Made by a program: the position numbers and the translations under genes | Shown: positions 25,168 through 34,405 of the stretch, one piece after another | Position numbering within the stretch: position 1 is the first letter of the stretch | Layout of the letters: each line of letters begins with the position of its first letter | Source: a bacterium | GTDB taxonomy: Bacteria; Bacteroidota; Bacteroidia; Flavobacteriales_D; Crocinitomicaceae | Assembly (NCBI GenBank): GCA_024742305.1 | Contig: JANSYQ010000017.1 | Coordinates: forward strand, 1-64,000 | Length of the DNA stretch: 64,000 nucleotides | Direction of reading: 5' to 3' | The notes under the pieces: generated by a model | What the model was told of the DNA's origin: nothing | Database searches by the model: none | Seen by the model: only the letters and a program-made list of their open reading frames with translations

Positions 25168-26255
25168 AGAACTCCTTTTGTGCTTGGGATTGTATTGTTA
25201 TTTGATTTTTGAACTGCCATTTTTAGCGCTTTCGCAAAGGCTTTAAAAATGCTTTCAATTTTGTGGTGTTCGTTTTCACCTTCTGCCTTGATGTTTAGGT
25301 TGCATTTCGCAGCATCACTCAAGGATTTAAAAAAGTGCATAAACATTTCAGTCGGCACATCGCCAACTTTCTCCCGTGTAAATGATGCGTCCCAAACCAA
25401 CCAAGATCTACCTCCAAAGTCAATGGCTACTTGCGCAAGACAATCATCCATGGGCAAAAGAAAGCCGTAACGCTCTATGCCTTTTTTACTCCCAAGTGCT
25501 TCCAACAGCGTACTGCCGAGAACAATGGCAACGTCCTCCATAGTGTGGTGCTCATCAATTTCTAAATCTCCTTCGACCTGAATATCAAGATCGATATTTC
25601 CATGACGGGCAATTTGTTCCAACATGTGGTCGAAGAATCCTAGTCCAGTGCTGATGCTACTTTTACCGTTTCCATCTAGGTTTACGGTCACAGAAATTTG
25701 TGTTTCGTTTGTATTTCTCTGCTGGGAAGCAATTCTAGGACGTTTTTTAAGAAATTGATAAATCTCTTGCCAGCTCGTGGATTGTAAAGCAGTTTCTCGA
25801 GAACAGTTCTCTCCGATAAAAATTCCTTGAGCACCTAAGTTCTCGGCTAATTCAATATCAGTTTCCCTGTCACCAATTACAAATGAATTGGCTAAATCAT
25901 AATTACCATAGATGTACGCATTCAACAATCCTGTTCGGGGTTTACGCGTGGGTGCATTGTCCTCGGGAAAGCTCTTGTCGATTAAAATTTCAGAGAATTT
26001 GATGCCTTCATTTTCAAATGCTTGAATGATTTTGTTTTGAGCCGGCCAAAAGGTGTCCTCGGGGAAAGACTCTGTACCCAATCCATCTTGATTTGATACC
26101 ATAACAATTTCGTAGTCAAGTTCTTGAACTATTCGAGCCAGCCATTGAAAAACACCCGGATAAAACTCCAGCTTTTCCAAACTATCCAATTGATAATCTA
26201 CTGGCGGTTCAATGACAAGAGTGCCGTCTCTATCGATAAAAAGTACTTTTTTCAT
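25164..26255 (-). CDS. hisB: Bifunctional histidinol-phosphatase / imidazoleglycerol-phosphate dehydratase
   Basis: Two steps of histidine synthesis in one protein of 363 residues. HAD phosphatase domain (1-165): nucleophile motif [10 protein letters not shown], then [14 protein letters not shown]. Dehydratase domain (about 180-363): [29 protein letters not shown] and a second [15 protein letters not shown], all metal-binding His/Glu motifs intact. Overlaps hisC by 4 bases. Confidence 0.97.
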   Translation of the reverse strand: MKKVLFIDRDGTLVIEPPVDYQLDSLEKLEFYPGVFQWLARIVQELDYEIVMVSNQDGLGTESFPEDTFWPAQNKIIQAFENEGIKFSEILIDKSFPEDNAPTRKPRTGLLNAYIYGNYDLANSFVIGDRETDIELAENLGAQGIFIGENCSRETALQSTSWQEIYQFLKKRPRIASQQRNTNETQISVTVNLDGNGKSSISTGLGFFDHMLEQIARHGNIDLDIQVEGDLEIDEHHTMEDVAIVLGSTLLEALGSKKGIERYGFLLPMDDCLAQVAIDFGGRSWLVWDASFTREKVGDVPTEMFMHFFKSLSDAAKCNLNIKAEGENEHHKIESIFKAFAKALKMAVQKSNNNTIPSTKGVL

Positions 26256-27286
26256 AGCTTGATTTCTTTGAGTGCATTAATAAGTCGTTTATTCTCCTCC
26301 GGTGTTCCCACGGTAATTCTCAGGGTATTCGCAATTTGTTTGGAACGATTTCTAACGATAATTTTCTTTCGAAGTAATTCCGAGTAGATACGATCTGCAT
26401 CCTTCACTTTCACTAGTACGAAATTAGCTGCAGTAGGGAAGATTTGCTCGATTAGACTAATCGAACGTAACTCTTTGATGAGCATGGATCGTTCCTCCAG
26501 TAGAATTTTCGTTTGGCTATTGAATTCCTCTGTGTTGTTGAGTACACGAATGGCTTCCTGCTGATTCAGAGAACTGATGTTGTAAGGTGGCTTTACTTTA
26601 TTCAATAACTGTATTATTGATGAATTCGCGTACGCATATCCTACACGAGCCCCTGCCAGTCCTCTTGCTTTGCTTAGCGTTCGTGTTACAACCAAATTGT
26701 CGTATTTTTCGATCCAATTTGCTAGGGACTCCTGATCGCTGAATTCAATGTAGGCCTCATCTACACAAACAATTCCTTGAAAATTTTGAATGATCTCAAG
26801 CATTTTCTCAAGGTTTAAATTATTGCCTGTCGGGTTGTTTGGCGAACACAAAAAGAGCACTTTGATTTTAGCATCTTGAAAAAGGGAAGAGGTGTCTGCT
26901 TCAAGAATATCAAAGTTTCCATCCAAGGGAATTTTTACAATCCCCACATTGTGAATGCTTGCAGAGACATCATACATGCCATAAGTAGGCGAGAAGGCAC
27001 CAATTTTGTCCTTTCCCGGTTCACAAAAGATCCGCAGCAGCAGATCAATCACTTCATCACTTCCATTTCCTATGAATACATTGTCGGATGAAATGTTTGA
27101 TTGTTTTACAAGTACAGTTTTGAGTTTTCGCTGCTGCGGATCAGGGTATCTATTATAAGTTCCGAAAGGATTTTCATTAGCGTCTAAAAACAAGGCATCA
27201 CTACCGGAAAATTCATCCTTGGCACTGGAATAGGGAACCAATGCACGTATGTTCGGACGCGTCCATTGTTCAATTCTGTTCATCAT
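26252..27286 (-). CDS. hisC: Histidinol-phosphate aminotransferase
   Basis: PLP enzyme converting imidazole acetol phosphate to histidinol phosphate. 344 residues. [20 protein letters not shown], and the PLP-Lys motif [19 protein letters not shown] are all present. Two adjacent Met codons start the frame (27286 or 27283). Overlaps hisD by 17 bases. Confidence 0.96.
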   Translation of the reverse strand: MMNRIEQWTRPNIRALVPYSSAKDEFSGSDALFLDANENPFGTYNRYPDPQQRKLKTVLVKQSNISSDNVFIGNGSDEVIDLLLRIFCEPGKDKIGAFSPTYGMYDVSASIHNVGIVKIPLDGNFDILEADTSSLFQDAKIKVLFLCSPNNPTGNNLNLEKMLEIIQNFQGIVCVDEAYIEFSDQESLANWIEKYDNLVVTRTLSKARGLAGARVGYAYANSSIIQLLNKVKPPYNISSLNQQEAIRVLNNTEEFNSQTKILLEERSMLIKELRSISLIEQIFPTAANFVLVKVKDADRIYSELLRKKIIVRNRSKQIANTLRITVGTPEENKRLINALKEIKL

Positions 27287-28559
27287 TCAAAGCTTTTAAT
27301 CGTACGGTAACGGCGTTTTTGTGCGCCTGTAGCTCTTCCGCTTCTGCCATTAATTCAATGGAAGGACCTAGGCTCAACATACCATTTGCCGTAATTTCTT
27401 GATAGGTAATTTTTCGAACGAAACTGTCCACCGAAACGCCACTGTAATTGCGGGCATAACCGTTTGTGGGTAATGTGTGATTGGTTCCGCTCGCGTAGTC
27501 TCCAGCACTTTCACAGCTGTAATTTCCGAGAAAAACGGAGCCTGCATTAATCACTTTATCACCAAGTTCTTGCGCGTTATCTGTATTGATGATTAAGTGC
27601 TCTGGTGCGTAAGCATTACTGAAATCCATACAGGTTGACATATCATTCATTAAGATGCTCAAACTGTTGCTTAGTGCTTTTTCGGCAACTTCTTTACGGG
27701 GAAGTAGCTCAAGTTGCTTTCGCAAAGCATCGTTTGTTCTCTCGATGATTTCAGCATTATCCGAAACCAAAACTACTTGGCTGTCAGCTCCATGTTCTGC
27801 CTGAGAAAGAAGATCTGCGGCTATAAACTCCGGATTGGCGGACGCATCGGCAATGATCAATAACTCACTTGGGCCAGCCGGCATATCGATGCCCACACCT
27901 TTTTCAAGCGCCAACTCCTTCGCTTTGGTCACATATTGGTTCCCAGGTCCGAAAATCTTAGAAACAGCAGGTACGGATTCCGTTCCAACGGTCATGGCTC
28001 CAATAGCTTGTGCACCGCCTACTTTGAAAATCTTATCAATTCCAACGCGTTTCGCCGTGTACAATATCGCTGGATTGATTTCACCATTTTTATTGGGAGG
28101 AGTACAAAGTACGATTTCATTGCATCCAGCAATTTTAGCCGGAATCCCCAACATGAGAATGGTAGAAAACAGTGGTGCGGACCCTCCCGGTATGTACAAT
28201 CCCACTTTTTCGATAGCCACAGACTTTCTCCAACAGGCAACTCCGGGTGTGGTTTCAATTGTAGGTTCTTCCACCAATTGTGAGCGGTGGAATTTTTCGA
28301 TGTTAGCGAATGCGGTGTCAATGGCAGCGGCCAATTCATCAGAAACGCTGGCTTGAGCCATTTCATCTTTGGACACTTGTAAATCATTCAGTTGGCAACC
28401 ATCTAGAAGCTGTGTGTAACGGAAAAGCGCACGATCTCCGTTGCGTTCGACATCTTGCATTATAGTTCGAACACCTTCTTCTAAGATGCTTTGCTCAATG
28501 GATGGTCGCTTTGTTAGCTCCGACCATGTTTGCTTTTTGGGGTTGTTGTACAATTTCAT
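27270..28559 (-). CDS. hisD: Histidinol dehydrogenase
   Basis: Zinc enzyme of 429 residues that oxidises histidinol to histidine in two NAD-linked steps. GLYIPGGSAPLFSTILML, KVGGAQAIGAMTVGTES, MPAGPSELLIIAD and LLSQAEHGADSQVVLV are the family signatures; the latter holds zinc ligands Gln and His. C-terminal SAGDYASGTNHTLPTNGYAR also matches. 10 bases separate it from hisG. Confidence 0.97.
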   Translation of the reverse strand: MKLYNNPKKQTWSELTKRPSIEQSILEEGVRTIMQDVERNGDRALFRYTQLLDGCQLNDLQVSKDEMAQASVSDELAAAIDTAFANIEKFHRSQLVEEPTIETTPGVACWRKSVAIEKVGLYIPGGSAPLFSTILMLGIPAKIAGCNEIVLCTPPNKNGEINPAILYTAKRVGIDKIFKVGGAQAIGAMTVGTESVPAVSKIFGPGNQYVTKAKELALEKGVGIDMPAGPSELLIIADASANPEFIAADLLSQAEHGADSQVVLVSDNAEIIERTNDALRKQLELLPRKEVAEKALSNSLSILMNDMSTCMDFSNAYAPEHLIINTDNAQELGDKVINAGSVFLGNYSCESAGDYASGTNHTLPTNGYARNYSGVSVDSFVRKITYQEITANGMLSLGPSIELMAEAEELQAHKNAVTVRLKALNDEQN

Positions 28560-28569
28560 AACGATACTT

Positions 28570-29427
28570 TTATGCGACCATTTTGTCGATTGGAATGATT
28601 AAAATGCCTTCAGCACCAGCTTCTTTCAATGAGTCAATTACTTCCCAGAATTGATCTTCGTCAATAACAGAGTGCAACGAGCTCCATCCTTCTTCTGCCA
28701 GCGGCATTACCGTAGGGGATTTTAACACGGGCAAAATGCTACTGACTTCCTCAATTTTATCGTTGGGCACATTCATTAGCACATAGCGCGTATTTTTCGC
28801 TTTCAGTACGGCTTCTATTCGAAAGATGAATTTGTTCAATAGTTGCTGTTTTTCTGTAGGCAGAGATGGACTCGCCGCCAAGACTGCTTGGGAAGTGAAC
28901 ATGACCTCCGTTTCTTTTAAGCCGTTTTTGAAAAGGGTAGAACCCGTGCTGACGATATCGCAAATCCCATCAGCAAGTCCGATATTTGGCGCTATTTCCA
29001 CTGATCCGGAAATAGTGTGAATCTCGGCGTTTACATTATACTTCTCCAAGTACTTACGAACCGTATTAGGGTAGGAGGTAGCGATTTTTTTACCTTCAAA
29101 AAAAGTAACACCTTCTCCGTTCGCATCTTTTGGTACGGCGAGTGATACCCGACATTTGGAAAAACCGAGGGGAGAGATGATATCAATCTTTTTGTCTTGC
29201 TCAATGAGCAGGTTTTCTCCGACAATCGCAATGTCAACGATGCCGTCTTCGAGATACTGAGGGATATCGGAATTTCGGAGGAAAAAGACTTCCATGGGGA
29301 AATTTGTAGCGGGCGCTTTCAGTTGGTCGCGACCATTATCAATTTTTATTCCACACGATTTCAATAGTTTGAGGGAGTCTTCATTCAATCTCCCGCTTTT
29401 TTGGATGGCTATTTTTAGCTTACTCAT
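28570..29427 (-). CDS. hisG: ATP phosphoribosyltransferase (long form)
   Basis: First, committed step of histidine synthesis, usually feedback-inhibited by histidine. 285 residues from the ATG at 29427 (MSKLKIAIQKSGRLNEDS), the conserved family start; an in-frame ATG at 29457 is closer to the attenuator and less likely. The catalytic domain has SYPNTVRKYLEKY and SGSVEIAPNIGLADGICDIVSTG. The C-terminal about 80 residues form the ACT-like regulatory domain of the long, hexameric HisG (SLKEAGAEGILIIPIDKM). First gene of the operon, controlled by the attenuator immediately upstream. Confidence 0.97.
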   Translation of the reverse strand: MSKLKIAIQKSGRLNEDSLKLLKSCGIKIDNGRDQLKAPATNFPMEVFFLRNSDIPQYLEDGIVDIAIVGENLLIEQDKKIDIISPLGFSKCRVSLAVPKDANGEGVTFFEGKKIATSYPNTVRKYLEKYNVNAEIHTISGSVEIAPNIGLADGICDIVSTGSTLFKNGLKETEVMFTSQAVLAASPSLPTEKQQLLNKFIFRIEAVLKAKNTRYVLMNVPNDKIEEVSSILPVLKSPTVMPLAEEGWSSLHSVIDEDQFWEVIDSLKEAGAEGILIIPIDKMVA

Positions 29428-29442
29428 TTTATTTTCAATAAA

Positions 29443-29453
29443 GTCTGAGTAAA
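29443..29453 (-). promoter_or_regulatory. Alternative pairing segment downstream of his terminator
   Basis: In the minus-strand RNA this segment (TTTACTCAGAC) is perfectly complementary over 11 bases to 29491-29481 (GTCTGAGTAAA), which is the 5' arm and loop of the terminator hairpin. It can therefore form a third mutually exclusive structure, just before hisG. Confidence 0.6.
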
Positions 29454-29465
29454 CCAATGGGTACG

Positions 29466-29496
29466 AAAAAACCCGCCTGATTTACTCAGACGGGTT
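29466..29496 (-). terminator. his operon attenuator terminator
   Basis: On the minus strand AACCCGTCTGA pairs with TCAGGCGGGTT (11 base pairs with one G-U) around the loop GTAAA, followed by a U run. It lies between the leader peptide and hisG, so transcription of the operon has to read through it. The 5' arm CGTCTGAGT (29492-29484) can pair instead with ACTCAGGCG (29543-29535) inside the leader ORF, the antiterminator. Confidence 0.92.
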
Positions 29497-29522
29497 ATAT
29501 ATTTTGTTCAATTACGACTATA

Positions 29523-29585
29523 TCATTCCACGCTCGCCTGAGTGCAAGTATTAGAATGATGATGATGTAATTGTGTTGTTATCAT
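29523..29585 (-). CDS. hisL: Histidine operon leader peptide
   Basis: A 20-codon ORF (MITTQLHHHHSNTCTQASVE, stop TGA) upstream of hisG, too short for usual gene finders. Codons 7-10 (29567-29556) are four consecutive CAT His codons. A ribosome stalled there for lack of charged tRNA-His covers ATCATTC (29560-29554), which otherwise pairs with GAATGAT (29528-29522) in a pause hairpin; the freed ACTCAGGCG (29543-29535) can then pair with the terminator 5' arm and let polymerase pass into hisG. This is the classical attenuation logic; the sequence shows all elements, but transcription control is inferred. Confidence 0.9.
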   Translation of the reverse strand: MITTQLHHHHSNTCTQASVE

Positions 29586-29604
29586 TTTCCTGTTGTAACG
29601 GATA

Positions 29605-29636
29605 CAAACTTATGAAGAAATTTTTCGTGGTGGAAA
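29605..29636 (-). promoter_or_regulatory. Promoter of the his operon
   Basis: On the minus strand TAAGTTTG (29612-29605) is a perfect TAnnTTTG -7 element; TTTC (29636-29633), 20 bases upstream, is a one-mismatch -33 element. Transcription would begin near 29600, about 15 bases before the leader peptide ATG. Confidence 0.7.
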
Positions 29637-29662
29637 GAAAAAATTGAAAAATCTTTTTTATT

Positions 29663-30304
29663 TCAATTAACGAATTGATTTTGAGCTATTTTAAAAATGG
29701 AGTCAGCATGATTTTTTCCTGCGTACCCATCGGAATTAATTACATCGGGACCTTTATAATTGACAAACCATTCTTCAATTATACTCAAAGCTTTTGGGTA
29801 ATTCTGTTCCAGCTCATCCAATGAATTCAATGTTGACATGGCGCCAACTGCATTGACCAAAATCAGTTTATCATCTTGTTCGCCACCATCTTTTAGCTGC
29901 AGAATCCCTAGGATTTTGCACGAAACTATTTCACCTCTACTGCGTGTTTCTCCTAAAATAATTGCGTCTAAAGGGTCTCCATCTCCTCCAAATTCTTTTG
30001 CGAGAACAGTTTGAGGAATAAAACCATAATTAACAGGGTAGCCTAAGTAGTCAATGATTCTAGGTTCACCATTCATTGAATCTCTTTCAATGATTCCCGT
30101 AGTTTTATTTACTTCCCATTTTTCTCTTGATCCAGCTGGAATTTCTACAACAGCTTGAATATTCCCGTTTGCATCGTAAAGCGAAACATCTGAAACTAAG
30201 TGTTTCTCATGTGTTTCCTCACGTGAATCAAAGTCCAACTTTTTTGAGTCAGAACAAGAAACAAGCAAAATCAATAGTAACGCGCTGAAAGGAGCCTTTG
30301 TCAT
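29663..30304 (-). CDS. ppa: Inorganic pyrophosphatase, lipoprotein form
   Basis: Class I (family of soluble) pyrophosphatase of 213 residues. The N-terminus MTKAPFSALLLILLVSCSDS is a lipoprotein signal (Cys17), so the enzyme is exported, a form typical of Bacteroidota. Active-site motifs: GYPVNYGFIPQT and DGDPLDAIIL with the three metal-binding Asp; later LVNAVGAMSTLNSLDEL and WFVNYKGP. Divergent from the gene at 30465, and its stop lies just behind the his promoter. Whether it acts in the periplasm or is retained by the outer membrane is not clear. Confidence 0.93.
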   Translation of the reverse strand: MTKAPFSALLLILLVSCSDSKKLDFDSREETHEKHLVSDVSLYDANGNIQAVVEIPAGSREKWEVNKTTGIIERDSMNGEPRIIDYLGYPVNYGFIPQTVLAKEFGGDGDPLDAIILGETRSRGEIVSCKILGILQLKDGGEQDDKLILVNAVGAMSTLNSLDELEQNYPKALSIIEEWFVNYKGPDVINSDGYAGKNHADSIFKIAQNQFVN

Positions 30305-30464
30305 GCTTCAAAATTAACCATTCTGGAAGTGATGTTTGCCTGTTGAAAATCTGCGAGTTACCGCTAGCTTCAAAAATACATTCATCAATTAAATGGAAAA
30401 GGTTGATTTAATTCGAATAAGGTTTTATTTTTAAGCTATTGTATAATCAAAACACTATTTCACT

Positions 30465-30941
30465 ATGGAAAATTCAGAAGCACCTGAAATAAAAACAATG
30501 CCGACTGAGCATCATTCTTTCGATCTTGTATTGAGCAACCAAGTAAGAGGAGAGCAAGTATTGGAGAATCCTTCTTGTCACTTTACTTACGATTGGAACA
30601 AAGACGAGAATATGGGAATTGCAATGTTGCAGTCAATCAATGAAACTCCTGTAAACATTGTATTGCACCCGCTTGGAATTAAAGGCCAGTTAGACTTTAT
30701 GTCTGATATGGAACCAAAGCACGTCGCAGTTAATGCAACAAACGGTAATTCGGATGTAATGGTCAATATTATTATCAATCGTGTAATTCTTGACGTTGTG
30801 AAAGACGGAAATGAAGCTGCGATCATGTTCAACGAAGATGGAGGGAGCATTCAATCAACTCCTGGATTTATGGAGGAAAGTGCTGCAAAGCAGCTTCCAG
30901 AAGTAGAGTTTGAAACACCAGATACTCCGCTAGAAGACTAA
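30465..30941 (+). CDS. Cytosolic protein of unknown function
   Basis: 158 residues, acidic, without signal peptide or membrane segment. The core HFTYDWNKDENMGIAMLQSINETPVNIVLHPLGIKGQLDFMSDM is followed by alternating strands (NSDVMVNIIINRVILDVVKDGN), and the last 35 residues are rich in Glu and Pro. I do not recognise a family. It is a single-gene unit: divergent from ppa and closed by a terminator 20 bases after the stop. Confidence 0.65.
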   Translation: MENSEAPEIKTMPTEHHSFDLVLSNQVRGEQVLENPSCHFTYDWNKDENMGIAMLQSINETPVNIVLHPLGIKGQLDFMSDMEPKHVAVNATNGNSDVMVNIIINRVILDVVKDGNEAAIMFNEDGGSIQSTPGFMEESAAKQLPEVEFETPDTPLED

Positions 30942-30958
30942 TTCAAAACGAAAATCTG

Positions 30959-31002
30959 TAAAGCCCTGCACCTCGATTGAACTCGAAGGTCGGGGCTTTT
31001 TT
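30959..31002 (+). terminator. Terminator after the 30465 gene
   Basis: AAAGCCC pairs with GGGCTTT as the outer stem, with an inner ACCTCGA/TCGAAGGT stem, then a T run. Ends are approximate by a base or two. Confidence 0.85.
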
Positions 31003-31046
31003 CATTTTATAAGTTTTGTGTATGTTTACGAATCAACTTTGTCTAC

Positions 31047-31763
31047 ATGAAGCTACTCTTAACATCGTGCTTAGCGCTCTTACTTTCAGGATGCTACACT
31101 TCCAGCATGATGCAAACTGCCAAAACTCTCGATAAAGGTGAGCGCGAATTTACTGTGGGCGCCGGACCTTATACTTCATCAGGAGATATTTTGGCTAGCC
31201 CGGACTTCATGCTTCGTTGGGGGATATCGGATAAATCTGACTTCGGAATTGGATATTCTCTTCAACTAAACGGTCATATTCGTGCCGACTGGAAACGCGA
31301 GCTATGGAGTAGTGCCGATCAACGCCAATTTTTGAGTTCTGGAGTTATGGCTGACGTTTTCATTCCGAATGATTTTGCAGGTGACCCGGTCTATATAGGT
31401 ATTTGTGCTCCTTTGTATTACTCGTTCAACCACCATAAAAAACGTGTACCTTATTTCGGCCAGCGCATCAGTTTGGGACTGCGGGATTTAAGTATTATCA
31501 GATATGCTGGTGTCAATGAACCGATTACAGAACGTGTTTCATTGTATCACCAAATGTACTATTCCGGAGCTGCTGGAATTCGTTTTGGACAAAATCGTTT
31601 TAAGTGGTTTATAGAAGCTTCATACAGCTTAAAGATGGAGCATATTTTCCGTAATTACTTCAATACAGATGCATCCGTAGACGATTGGCAACTCTCGCGT
31701 GGTTATGACAGAGACGTTAACGCGCAAATTACTTTGGGAATGACCATCGGTAGAAAAGGGTAG
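31047..31763 (+). CDS. Outer-membrane lipoprotein of unknown function
   Basis: 238 residues. Lipoprotein signal MKLLLTSCLALLLSGCYTSS with Cys16 as the likely lipidation site. After TAKTLDKGEREFTVGAG the chain alternates amphipathic strands (FMLRWGISDKSDFGIGYSLQL, AAGIRFGQNRFKWFIEASYSLKM, AQITLGMTIGRKG), which suggests a small beta-barrel or barrel-like protein. No enzyme motif. Single-gene unit between two terminators. Confidence 0.65.
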   Translation: MKLLLTSCLALLLSGCYTSSMMQTAKTLDKGEREFTVGAGPYTSSGDILASPDFMLRWGISDKSDFGIGYSLQLNGHIRADWKRELWSSADQRQFLSSGVMADVFIPNDFAGDPVYIGICAPLYYSFNHHKKRVPYFGQRISLGLRDLSIIRYAGVNEPITERVSLYHQMYYSGAAGIRFGQNRFKWFIEASYSLKMEHIFRNYFNTDASVDDWQLSRGYDRDVNAQITLGMTIGRKG

Positions 31764-31772
31764 GGGGAATAA

Positions 31773-31815
31773 AAAAAGCCCAAATCATCGACCGGAGTCG
31801 AGATATTGGGCTTTT
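31773..31815. terminator. Bidirectional terminator
   Basis: AAAAGCCCAA and TTGGGCTTTT pair as outer stem, with TCGAC-CGGA-GTCGA as an inner hairpin; A and T runs flank both sides. It ends both the plus gene at 31047 and the minus gene gap. Confidence 0.9.
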
Positions 31816-31835
31816 AAATTTTAATTGCCTATCTA

Positions 31836-33287
31836 TTAATAGTAAATCGCGCGGCGTACTTTTGTAATGTATTTCGCCATTCGAATCACTTGCTTCGTGT
31901 ATCCAAACTCGTTATCGTACCATGCGTAAATAACGGCATTTTTCCCATCGTTAGAAACGATAGTAGCGTTTGAATCGAATACGGAACAACAGGTGTTTCC
32001 AATAATATCGTTTGATACCATTTCTGGATCGGTTGCGTAGTAAATTTGATTCACTAGGTCGCCATTCAATGCAGCATCGCGCATAACATTGTTCAATTCT
32101 TCTACACTTGTCTTGTTATCAAGCTCCAAGCTCAAAATTGCCAAGGATCCATTTGGAGTTGGTACTCGTACCGCGTTTGCAGTAAGTTTGTTCTCCAAGG
32201 ATGGAATTACCTTTGTTACTGCCTTTCCTGCACCTGTAGAAGTAATTACCATGTTGATTGCCGCTGAACGACCTCTACGTGGCTTCTTGTGCATGTTATC
32301 CAACAAGTTTTGGTCATTGGTATACGCGTGAACCGTTTCGATGTGTCCTTTAACAACGCCAAACTTATCGTTAACTACTTTCAAAACTGGCGAGATAGCA
32401 TTTGTTGTACAAGATGCTGCAGAATAAATGCGTTCTTTCTCCAAGTCCAAAGTTCCTTGATTGATTCCGTATACGATGTTTGGAATCTCTTTACCAGGAG
32501 CAGTTAAAAGTACACGAGAAGTTCCTTTCGCTTTCAAGTGACGAGACAAGGCTTCACGATCTGTGAAAACTCCTGTATTATCGATAATTAGTGCATTGTC
32601 AATTCCATAAGAAGTGTAATCAATATCCTCAGGATTGTTTGCAGCGATCATTTGAACAGCATGTCCGTTGATGATCATCACTTTTTTCTCTGCATCTATT
32701 GCAACGGTTCCATCAAACGCTCCGTGAACGGAATCATTCTTCAACAACGCTGCACGCTTTTCCAACTCTTGTTCCGAGTTTCCTCGTGTTACGATGGCAC
32801 GAAGGCGCAACTGCTGTCCTTTACCAGCTTGTTTAATCAATTCACGGGCTGCCAATCGACCAATACGTCCGAAACCGTATAAAACAACATCGCGTGGCTT
32901 AAATGGTTCAGCGTTAGATAACTCAAATCCTTTCAATTTGTCTTGCAAGAATTCTCCTTTCGAGCTGTAGCCAGATTGTTCATTTAACCACTCACTTGCT
33001 AGTTTTCCGATATCCAATTTTGCGGGTGCAAGATCTAGGTGCAACAATTCTTCCGCGAGTTCAGCACTTGTGAAGATATCCACCGGCTTGTTCACTACAC
33101 GCTTTGAGTACACGTGCAATTTTAGCATTTGTGCCACTGTGATATCTGTAAGGTGATTTCTAAAAAACACCAACTCAATTCCTTTGTCGTAGAGAAGTTC
33201 TCCAACAACGCTAGAAAGTTTTACCGCCGCACGTTCTTGTTTTACATGCGATTCCAGTTCCTGTTCGTAACCTAAGGCAGTTTCCAT
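31836..33287 (-). CDS. gap: Glyceraldehyde-3-phosphate dehydrogenase, long form
   Basis: Glycolytic/gluconeogenic enzyme that oxidises glyceraldehyde 3-phosphate. 483 residues, about 140 more than the usual enzyme: an N-terminal helical extension precedes the NAD domain, which begins with VVLYGFGRIGRLAARELI near residue 150. The catalytic Cys is in SAASCTTNAISP and the His in VHAYTNDQNLLDN; HKKPRRGRSAAINMVITSTGAGKA and WYDNEFGYTKQV are standard. Long GAPDH with this extension is widespread in Bacteroidota and some Gammaproteobacteria. Single-gene unit with terminators on both sides. Confidence 0.93.
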   Translation of the reverse strand: METALGYEQELESHVKQERAAVKLSSVVGELLYDKGIELVFFRNHLTDITVAQMLKLHVYSKRVVNKPVDIFTSAELAEELLHLDLAPAKLDIGKLASEWLNEQSGYSSKGEFLQDKLKGFELSNAEPFKPRDVVLYGFGRIGRLAARELIKQAGKGQQLRLRAIVTRGNSEQELEKRAALLKNDSVHGAFDGTVAIDAEKKVMIINGHAVQMIAANNPEDIDYTSYGIDNALIIDNTGVFTDREALSRHLKAKGTSRVLLTAPGKEIPNIVYGINQGTLDLEKERIYSAASCTTNAISPVLKVVNDKFGVVKGHIETVHAYTNDQNLLDNMHKKPRRGRSAAINMVITSTGAGKAVTKVIPSLENKLTANAVRVPTPNGSLAILSLELDNKTSVEELNNVMRDAALNGDLVNQIYYATDPEMVSNDIIGNTCCSVFDSNATIVSNDGKNAVIYAWYDNEFGYTKQVIRMAKYITKVRRAIYY

Positions 33288-33325
33288 TTTTTAAATTATA
33301 GGGTTGATAATAAAGAGGGTATCAT

Positions 33326-33358
33326 AAAAAAAAGCTGCCCGGAAATCAGGGCAGCTTT
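33326..33358 (-). terminator. Terminator of rpoD
   Basis: AAAGCTGCCC and GGGCAGCTTT form a perfect 10-base-pair stem with an 8-base loop. On the minus strand it is followed by eight U, so it ends rpoD and separates it from gap. Confidence 0.93.
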
Positions 33359-33362
33359 GTTG

Positions 33363-34229
33363 TTATCCTAAATAGGCTTTAAGAAGTTTGTTTCGCGACG
33401 TATGTCGGAGTCGGCGGATGGCCTTCTCTTTAATCTGACGCACGCGCTCTCGCGTGAGGTTGAATTTGGCTCCGATTTCTTCAAGAGTCAAACCGTGATT
33501 CATTCCAATTCCGAAGAACAAACGAATGATTTCACGCTCCTTGTCAGTTAACGTGCTCAATGAACGTTCGATTTCTTTCTGCAACGACTCTGTCATTAGA
33601 GAGTGGTCAGCTTTTGGAGAATCGGTATTGGCCATTACGTCCATCAATGTACCTCCATCCTCAGAAGTGGATAGGGGAGCATCCATGGAAACGTGACGTC
33701 CGGATACGTTCAAACTTTCTTTGATTTTGTCTTCAGGAACTTCTAGTGCCTCCGCAAGCTCTTCAGCTGATGGTGGGCGTTCAAATTCCTGCTCAAGACG
33801 AGAAAACGCCTTGTTAATTTTGTTCAAAGATCCAACTTGGTTCAATGGAAGACGAACAATACGCGCTTGCTCAGCCAAGGCTTGCAAGATTGATTGACGA
33901 ATCCACCAAACTGCGTACGAGATGAATTTGAATCCACGTGTTTCATCAAATTTCTGTGCCGCTTTGATTAGACCTAAGTTTCCTTCGTTAATTAAGTCGG
34001 GTAACGTTAACCCCTGGTTTTGGTACTGTTTTGCAACAGAAACAACGAATCGAAGGTTAGCTCTCGTTAGTTTTTCAAGGGCCAATTGGTCTCCTTGCTT
34101 GATTTTACGAGCTAATTCTACCTCTTCTTCCGCCGTAATTAATTCTTCTTTACCGATGTCCTGTAGGTATTTGTCTAATGACTGACTTTCCCTGTTGGTA
34201 ATCGATTTGGTAATTTTTAATTGTCTCAT
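33363..34229 (-). CDS. rpoD: Primary RNA polymerase sigma factor
   Basis: Sigma-70 family, 288 residues, the short form without region 1.1 and without the non-conserved insert that is the primary sigma factor of Bacteroidota. Region 1.2 at the N-terminus ([27 protein letters not shown]), region 2 ([20 protein letters not shown], then [17 protein letters not shown]), region 3 ([12 protein letters not shown]), region 4 HTH ([29 protein letters not shown]). It recognises the TTTG / TAnnTTTG promoters noted elsewhere here; its own gene carries one. Single-gene transcript. Confidence 0.96.
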   Translation of the reverse strand: MRQLKITKSITNRESQSLDKYLQDIGKEELITAEEEVELARKIKQGDQLALEKLTRANLRFVVSVAKQYQNQGLTLPDLINEGNLGLIKAAQKFDETRGFKFISYAVWWIRQSILQALAEQARIVRLPLNQVGSLNKINKAFSRLEQEFERPPSAEELAEALEVPEDKIKESLNVSGRHVSMDAPLSTSEDGGTLMDVMANTDSPKADHSLMTESLQKEIERSLSTLTDKEREIIRLFFGIGMNHGLTLEEIGAKFNLTRERVRQIKEKAIRRLRHTSRNKLLKAYLG

Positions 34230-34313
34230 TCTAATTACGTGCTCTAACTTTTAAGACTTTAGCGTCCCTTGCTTGCAGGTGGTTTTACGACACTGCTTCG
34301 CTCAGGCGAGGTG

Positions 34314-34346
34314 CAAAGATACGACGATTCTACCGTGGTTTCCAAA
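34314..34346 (-). promoter_or_regulatory. Consensus promoter of rpoD
   Basis: On the minus strand TTTG (34346-34343), 21 bases, then TATCTTTG (34321-34314): both elements match the Bacteroidota consensus without mismatch. Transcription would begin about 80 bases before the rpoD ATG. Confidence 0.8.
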
Positions 34347-34405
34347 TATTTGGTCACATTTTGTTAACTTTCTGTTCACTCAAAAATCATGCCTGATTCT
34401 CTCGT

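Noticed and set aside
27835-28356. 173-codon open frame on the plus strand
   Set aside because: Antisense to hisD, which is complete with all signatures.
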